Shown here piece by piece: positions 5,787 through 9,144 of a stretch of 9,144 nt of DNA (the first letter of the stretch is position 1; the number at the start of each line of letters is the position of its first letter). The notes under the pieces were generated by a model. That model was not told the origin of the DNA and did not search any database. It worked only from the letters and a program-made list of their open reading frames with translations. The translations under genes and the position numbers were made by a program. Source of the stretch: Riemerella anatipestifer_E. GTDB taxonomy: Bacteria > Bacteroidota > Bacteroidia > Flavobacteriales > Weeksellaceae. The stretch lies in the NCBI RefSeq assembly GCF_009932355.1, contig NZ_LEKU01000037.1, positions 1 through 9,144 of the forward strand, read 5' to 3'.

Positions 5787-8651
5787 TTAATAACCGAACA
5801 AATCTCCTATGCTTAACTCATGTACTGCTCCTAAACTTTTTAGATAATTTAAGTCAAGGCTTTTGGTTTGTCCTATAATGGCGGTGTGGTACGGTATCGG
5901 TTTTATATTTTGATTATAAAAATCAGTTAAATCGTCTAAACTAAGCGAATTTATCTCATCATAAATATCCTTTCTAATGTCGTAGCTGTATCCCCATTTT
6001 TGCATCGCAAGATAATTGAAATATAAATTCTGCTTCGTAAGTCTTTGTGAGGCGATTTGCTTCAGAGCAGAACTTTTAGCATTATTGAATTGCGACTTGA
6101 CTTGTGGAAGTTCACTCATTAGTTCGTTTATAGAGTTTAGGGCGATTTCCATTTTGTCGGCTTGAGTGCCAAGGTAAGACGTTACATAATCATACTTTTT
6201 GAGTTGGCTAGGGTAGGTGTAAGACACATAAGCCGAATATGCCAACGATTTAGATTCTCGTATTTCCTGAAATACAATAGAAGATAGCCCTCGTCCAAAA
6301 TATTCATTAAAGACACTTATTCGTCCAAAATTTTTAGGGTTGATTTCTTCGCCTCGTCCTACCTTCATTATTTCCACCTGTACCATATCATAATCTACTA
6401 GATAGACTTTGTTTTGGTTAGTGAGTAGCTCTGGGTAGTTTTTAGGTACTGGAGGCGTAAGGTTTCCTTTAGTAAGACCTATATCTAACAATGCTGATTT
6501 AAATGCTTCGATATTTTGCCCATAGAAAAACAACTCATAAGGGTAATCCAATAATATTTGAGTTCTTTGAGTGAAGTCTTCCGCCTTAGCAGTTTGTAAC
6601 CTTTCTTTGGTGATAACATCTCGGAAACGAGAGTTTTCTCCATATTTAGCATAATTTACTAAGGCTCTCGTAATTTGGTTTTTGTCCTTTTTACTTATTT
6701 CACGAGCGTCTAAGATGGTGGATACCATAGTTTGATAAATAGAGTTATTAGCCTGTATATTCCTTAGCCAATGTACCATTAGTGCAACCCCTTTAGCCAG
6801 ATTTTCCTCCAATCCGCCCAACATAATACTAATGTTATCTGTACCAACTTGGAAGCTATAATTAACCCCTATTTTGTAAAACTCTTGTTTTATTTCTTCG
6901 GGAGAATAGCGGTCGGTTCCCATATATTCTAACACTTCTAGCACCAAACCAAACTCTTTATCATTATCCGTACCCATAGGGAAAATAAAGTTCATTTGAG
7001 CGAGGTTGTTTTGGGTGTTTTTAATGGAGCTTAGTTTAATCCCATTGAGGTTATCCTCTAATATTTCTTTAGAATAATCGGCAAAAATAGGAGCTATATC
7101 GTGAGTTTTCTCTGCGAGGAGTTGCGTTAAAAATTCAGATTGAGCTTCCTTATTGATTTTAATAGGCGTTATTTTAGGGTTTTCTACGCGTATAAGTTTA
7201 TCATTTTCGCCTCTTTCTTTATAAACTACCACATAATTTTCGCCAAAAAATTCGTTAGCAAAACTAATGACTTCTTTTTTAGTAATGGTTTCGTATAGAT
7301 TGAGTTCGTTTAGTTCTTCGTTCCATTCTCTTTCTTTAATGAAGGTTTCGTAAAGGAGTGTGGCGAGTCCATCGGCAGTTTCTAGTTGTTTTAATCTTCC
7401 TTTTTTAATATCGTTGATGATGGCAGGGATAAGCCAATCTGGGAAATCTCCTTTTTTCAAGGCTTCTATTTGGGATAGAATTAAATCCTTCGCTTCGTCC
7501 AGAGTTTGATTTTCCTTCGGAACAATGACGATAGACAAAAATCCATAGGACTTAAATGGAGAGTGAAACGCCGACGCTCTTAAAGCAGTTTGTTTTTGAT
7601 TGATGTTTAAATCAATAAGTCCTACCTCACCGTTGTTTGAAAGGATTTGAGTGCATATCTCGGTAAGTCTAGCTTCTTGAGTGCCATAGCTATGAGAACG
7701 CCACGCCATCTGAAGTCTAGGTGCAGAAGGACTTTTAATAGTTCTTCTAATGATGTTGTTTATAGGTTGCTCTATAACAGGTGTTTTTGGAGGCAACTCT
7801 CTAAAAGAAAAAGTGCCAAAATAGCGTTCAGCTAAAGCGATGGTAGGTTCAAAATCTAAATCTCCCACCAAAATAAGGGCATAATTGTTAGGAACATAGT
7901 ATTCGTTAAAATACTTATGTAAGCCTTCCATAGACGGGTTTTTAAGATGTTCGGCTTTACCAAGGGTGGTTTGTTGTCCGTTGGGGTGATTAGGGAAAAG
8001 AGCGTCCATAATTTCATAATGCACCAATCTAAAATCGTTATCTTGGGCTCTATTGAACTCTTCATAAACAGACTCTAGCTCGGTATGGAATAGTCTTAAA
8101 GTTAGCTCCGAAAAGCGTTCTTTTTCTACTTTAAACCATTTTTCCAACTCGTTGGACGGGATATTGTTCTTATACACTGTTTCGTCTAGCCAAGTGTGGG
8201 CGTTAGTGCCAGAAGCTCCTAGAGAAGATAAAATTTTGTCGTATTCGTTAGGGATAGCATACTGTGCTGCCTCTTGAGAAACAGTGTCTATCTCTTTGTA
8301 AATTTGCTTTTTTTCTTCCTCATTTTGGGTGGCTTTGTGCTGCTCAAACAAGTCGGATAATTTCTGTAAAAGCGGCTGTTCTTTTTCCCAGTCAAGGCTT
8401 CCTATTTTGGAAGTGCCTTTAAACATCATATGCTCCAGATAGTGGGCAAGACCAGTATTGTCTTTGGGGTCGTTATTACTTCCTGTTCTTACGGGGATAT
8501 AAGTTTGTATTCTGGGAGCATCAGAATTTTTGGAGAGGTAAACTTTAAGACCATTTTTTAGCGTGTATATTCTTACTTGGTTGTCGTCGTTAGTTACCGA
8601 TAGGTATTCTAGCCCATTCTTATCGGTGTGGGATATTATATCATATTTCAT
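5787..8651 (-). CDS. M16 family zinc metallopeptidase (insulinase/pitrilysin-like)
   Basis: A long M16 peptidase of 954 residues from the ATG at 8651, the usual size for four tandem M16 domains on one chain. The inverted zinc motif HxxEH is HYLEH at 70-74 (two His ligands, catalytic Glu73); Glu198 in ELESVYEEFNR aligns by eye with the third zinc ligand. The C-terminal half keeps the substrate-binding Arg/Tyr pair, Arg798 and Tyr805 in RESKSLAYSAY, with the spacing of insulin-degrading enzyme. It should therefore be an active endopeptidase that encloses short peptides. The N-terminus (MKYDIISHTDKNGLEYL) shows no signal peptide, and an in-frame TAA directly before the adjoining GTG at 8654 rules out an extension, so I infer a cytoplasmic site. 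GTG 8654 would add one residue. It converges on the S46 peptidase gene across the shared terminator. The native substrate is unknown. Confidence 0.93.
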   Translation of the reverse strand: MKYDIISHTDKNGLEYLSVTNDDNQVRIYTLKNGLKVYLSKNSDAPRIQTYIPVRTGSNNDPKDNTGLAHYLEHMMFKGTSKIGSLDWEKEQPLLQKLSDLFEQHKATQNEEEKKQIYKEIDTVSQEAAQYAIPNEYDKILSSLGASGTNAHTWLDETVYKNNIPSNELEKWFKVEKERFSELTLRLFHTELESVYEEFNRAQDNDFRLVHYEIMDALFPNHPNGQQTTLGKAEHLKNPSMEGLHKYFNEYYVPNNYALILVGDLDFEPTIALAERYFGTFSFRELPPKTPVIEQPINNIIRRTIKSPSAPRLQMAWRSHSYGTQEARLTEICTQILSNNGEVGLIDLNINQKQTALRASAFHSPFKSYGFLSIVIVPKENQTLDEAKDLILSQIEALKKGDFPDWLIPAIINDIKKGRLKQLETADGLATLLYETFIKEREWNEELNELNLYETITKKEVISFANEFFGENYVVVYKERGENDKLIRVENPKITPIKINKEAQSEFLTQLLAEKTHDIAPIFADYSKEILEDNLNGIKLSSIKNTQNNLAQMNFIFPMGTDNDKEFGLVLEVLEYMGTDRYSPEEIKQEFYKIGVNYSFQVGTDNISIMLGGLEENLAKGVALMVHWLRNIQANNSIYQTMVSTILDAREISKKDKNQITRALVNYAKYGENSRFRDVITKERLQTAKAEDFTQRTQILLDYPYELFFYGQNIEAFKSALLDIGLTKGNLTPPVPKNYPELLTNQNKVYLVDYDMVQVEIMKVGRGEEINPKNFGRISVFNEYFGRGLSSIVFQEIRESKSLAYSAYVSYTYPSQLKKYDYVTSYLGTQADKMEIALNSINELMSELPQVKSQFNNAKSSALKQIASQRLTKQNLYFNYLAMQKWGYSYDIRKDIYDEINSLSLDDLTDFYNQNIKPIPYHTAIIGQTKSLDLNYLKSLGAVHELSIGDLFGY

Positions 8652-8677
8652 CACTTACAAAAATCTTAATTGAGGTG

Positions 8678-8685
8678 CAAAGATA
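8678..8685 (-). promoter_or_regulatory. -7 promoter box for the M16 peptidase gene
   Basis: The minus strand reads TATCTTTG, a perfect TAnnTTTG match, 26 bases before the ATG at 8651. No TTG is found at the normal -33 spacing. The same TATCTTTG octamer appears facing the other way at 8821-8828. Confidence 0.6.
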
Positions 8686-8758
8686 CCTTAGTTAGAGTAA
8701 TAATTGGTAAAATATTTTATTGCATTAAATATAGTTTATGAGAAATGTCACATAGAAT

Positions 8759-8781
8759 CAACTATATGTTATGTATAGTTG
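8759..8781. promoter_or_regulatory. Perfect inverted repeat, possible operator
   Basis: CAACTATA (8759-8766) and TATAGTTG (8774-8781) are exact reverse complements separated by the seven-base TGTTATG. A lone TATAGTT half-site occurs 44 bases to the left at 8730-8736. No U-tract follows, so it is not a terminator. The spacing resembles a dimeric regulator's binding site, and it lies between the two divergent promoter boxes at 8678-8685 and 8821-8828. The AT-rich composition keeps chance occurrence possible. Confidence 0.4.
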
Positions 8782-8820
8782 GTACATTTTATTACAAAAT
8801 TTATGTGTAATTCTTTTTTC

Positions 8821-8828
8821 TATCTTTG
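8821..8828 (+). promoter_or_regulatory. Plus-strand -7 promoter box before the small reading frame
   Basis: TATCTTTG, a perfect TAnnTTTG match, lies 23 bases before an ATG at 8852. No TTG is present at -33. The stretch between the M16 start and this box, 8652-8820, holds only the M16 promoter and the inverted repeat; I see no gene there. Confidence 0.45.
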
Positions 8829-8851
8829 TGCTACTATTTGTTTAGATTGTA

Positions 8852-8983
8852 ATGAGTAAAGTTAGAAATAATAGTTTAGATATAAAAAATATGAAACAGC
8901 TTAGTATTAAAAGAATAGATAAGTTTTTATGTGGTTTTAATTCTTTTTTTTCTTTACGAAGTAGTATCTCACAAAGTGTGTAA
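8852..8983 (+). pseudogene. Small reading frame, likely 5' remnant of a gene cut by the IS element
   Basis: ATG at 8852 opens a 43-codon frame (MSKVRNNSLDIKNMKQLSIK at its start) that ends at TAA 8981-8983. I do not recognise the product. It is Lys/Arg-rich at the start, then has FLCGFNSFFSLRSS, which is neither a convincing signal peptide nor a membrane segment. The stop codon lies inside GTGTGTAAAG, which I take to be part of the left end of the IS256-type element, so the frame may be the beginning of a longer gene whose remainder lies beyond the insertion. A promoter box 23 bases upstream supports transcription. It could equally be a chance frame or a genuine short peptide; a second in-frame ATG occurs at codon 14. 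Confidence 0.35.
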
Positions 8984-8988
8984 AGTTT

Positions 8989-9024
8989 AAACTATCGAGG
9001 GTTGCAACCCTCGATAGTTTTTTT
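8989..9024 (+). terminator. Perfect 32-bp palindrome with T-run, inside the IS left end
   Basis: AAACTATCGAGGGTTG (8989-9004) is followed directly by its exact reverse complement CAACCCTCGATAGTTT (9005-9020), and the T-run continues to 9024. Transcribed left to right it would form a hairpin of about 13 bp with a TTGCAA loop followed by a U-tract, an excellent rho-independent terminator. It lies 25 bases before the transposase ATG, so it would stop transcripts entering the element from outside. Such protection from impinging transcription is known in other insertion sequences. Confidence 0.8.
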
Positions 9025-9048
9025 ATTAACTTTAAATTTTTATACACG

Positions 9049-9144
9049 ATGAACAAAGCAGATTTTTTAAACGACGATTTTTTTAAACAATTCCAAAGCG
9101 GTGAAGAACTTACCGATTTTTTGAAGTCCATTCAAAAGCGAGGG
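9049..9144 (+). CDS. IS256-family transposase (N-terminal fragment)
   Basis: Only the first 32 codons lie in the window; the frame is open to the last base. The peptide, from MNKADFLNDDFFKQF to the LKSIQKRG end, has the opening typical of IS256-family DDE transposases (a FL-K-F-GEEL-FL-LQKRG pattern, normally followed by an EGELDAHLGY-like segment and the catalytic domain). Catalytic residues are not visible, so activity cannot be judged. There is no Shine-Dalgarno sequence and no perfect TAnnTTTG box between the palindrome and the ATG, so the promoter is not identified. The family call is from memory of its N-terminal pattern. Confidence 0.82.
   Translation, partial: MNKADFLNDDFFKQFQSGEELTDFLKSIQKRG

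Larger units (their letters stand above)
8970..9144 (+). mobile_element. IS256-family insertion sequence, left end (partial)
   Basis: The element is inferred from the transposase N-terminus at 9049 and is cut by the window edge. Its exact outer boundary cannot be fixed without the right end. I place it near 8970-8976, where CACAAAGTGTGTAAAG resembles the GTGTAAA-containing termini common in this family. Members make 8-9 bp target duplications; only one side is visible, so none can be shown. Between the presumed terminus and the transposase lies a terminator-like palindrome. The right-hand limit is the window edge, not the element end. Confidence 0.65.

Noticed and set aside
8708..8719. 12-bp palindrome TAAAATATTTTA
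   Set aside because: It is composed only of A and T in a very AT-rich stretch and is readily expected by chance.
8852..8983. RiPP-type precursor peptide, suggested by the Lys-rich QLSIKRIDK stretch and a following Cys/Ser region
   Set aside because: The resemblance to Bacteroidota leader peptides is loose, there is a single Cys, no modification enzyme or transporter is nearby, and the C-terminus appears to be derived from the IS end.

Overview
The window looks like chromosomal DNA from a low-GC member of the Bacteroidota, most likely a flavobacterium of the Chryseobacterium / Riemerella / Elizabethkingia kind. This is inferred from the AT-rich sequence, several upstream regions carrying the Bacteroidota -7 promoter box TAnnTTTG with no Shine-Dalgarno sequence, an S46 dipeptidyl-peptidase (a family concentrated in this phylum), and a DUF4268 protein of the flavobacterial type. 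The genus is a guess from protein character alone.

Layout. Bases 1-333 hold no gene. They contain three copies of a ~64-bp tandem repeat, a strong bidirectional terminator (205-242) and a weak hairpin just beyond the purB stop. On the minus strand, 334-2891 carries a lipoprotein of the iron/cobalamin ABC-transporter binding family followed by adenylosuccinate lyase (purB). At 2892-2935 two promoter boxes face apart: one for the lipoprotein gene, one for a tRNA-Arg(ACG) with encoded CCA and its own terminator. On the plus strand follow a small DUF4268 protein and a secreted S46 peptidase whose S1-site arginine marks it as the acidic-residue-specific DPP11 type. A shared terminator separates it from a convergent, full-length M16 zinc peptidase (5787-8651, minus strand) that has no recognisable signal peptide.

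The right end is the accessory part. Beyond the M16 promoter lies an AT-rich stretch with a perfect 8-bp inverted repeat, a plus-strand promoter box and a 43-codon reading frame. That frame runs into the apparent left end of an IS256-family insertion sequence. The element has a perfect 32-bp palindrome that reads as a terminator directly ahead of the transposase, of which only the first 32 codons are in the window.

How the genes relate. Most are housekeeping or nutritional: purine synthesis, metal or cofactor capture, peptide breakdown by DPP11 and possibly M16, and a tRNA. Each transcription unit seems to have its own promoter or terminator, and I see no multi-gene system. The points worth a second look are the tandem repeats, the divergent lipoprotein/tRNA promoters, and the probable IS insertion into a small regulated gene.
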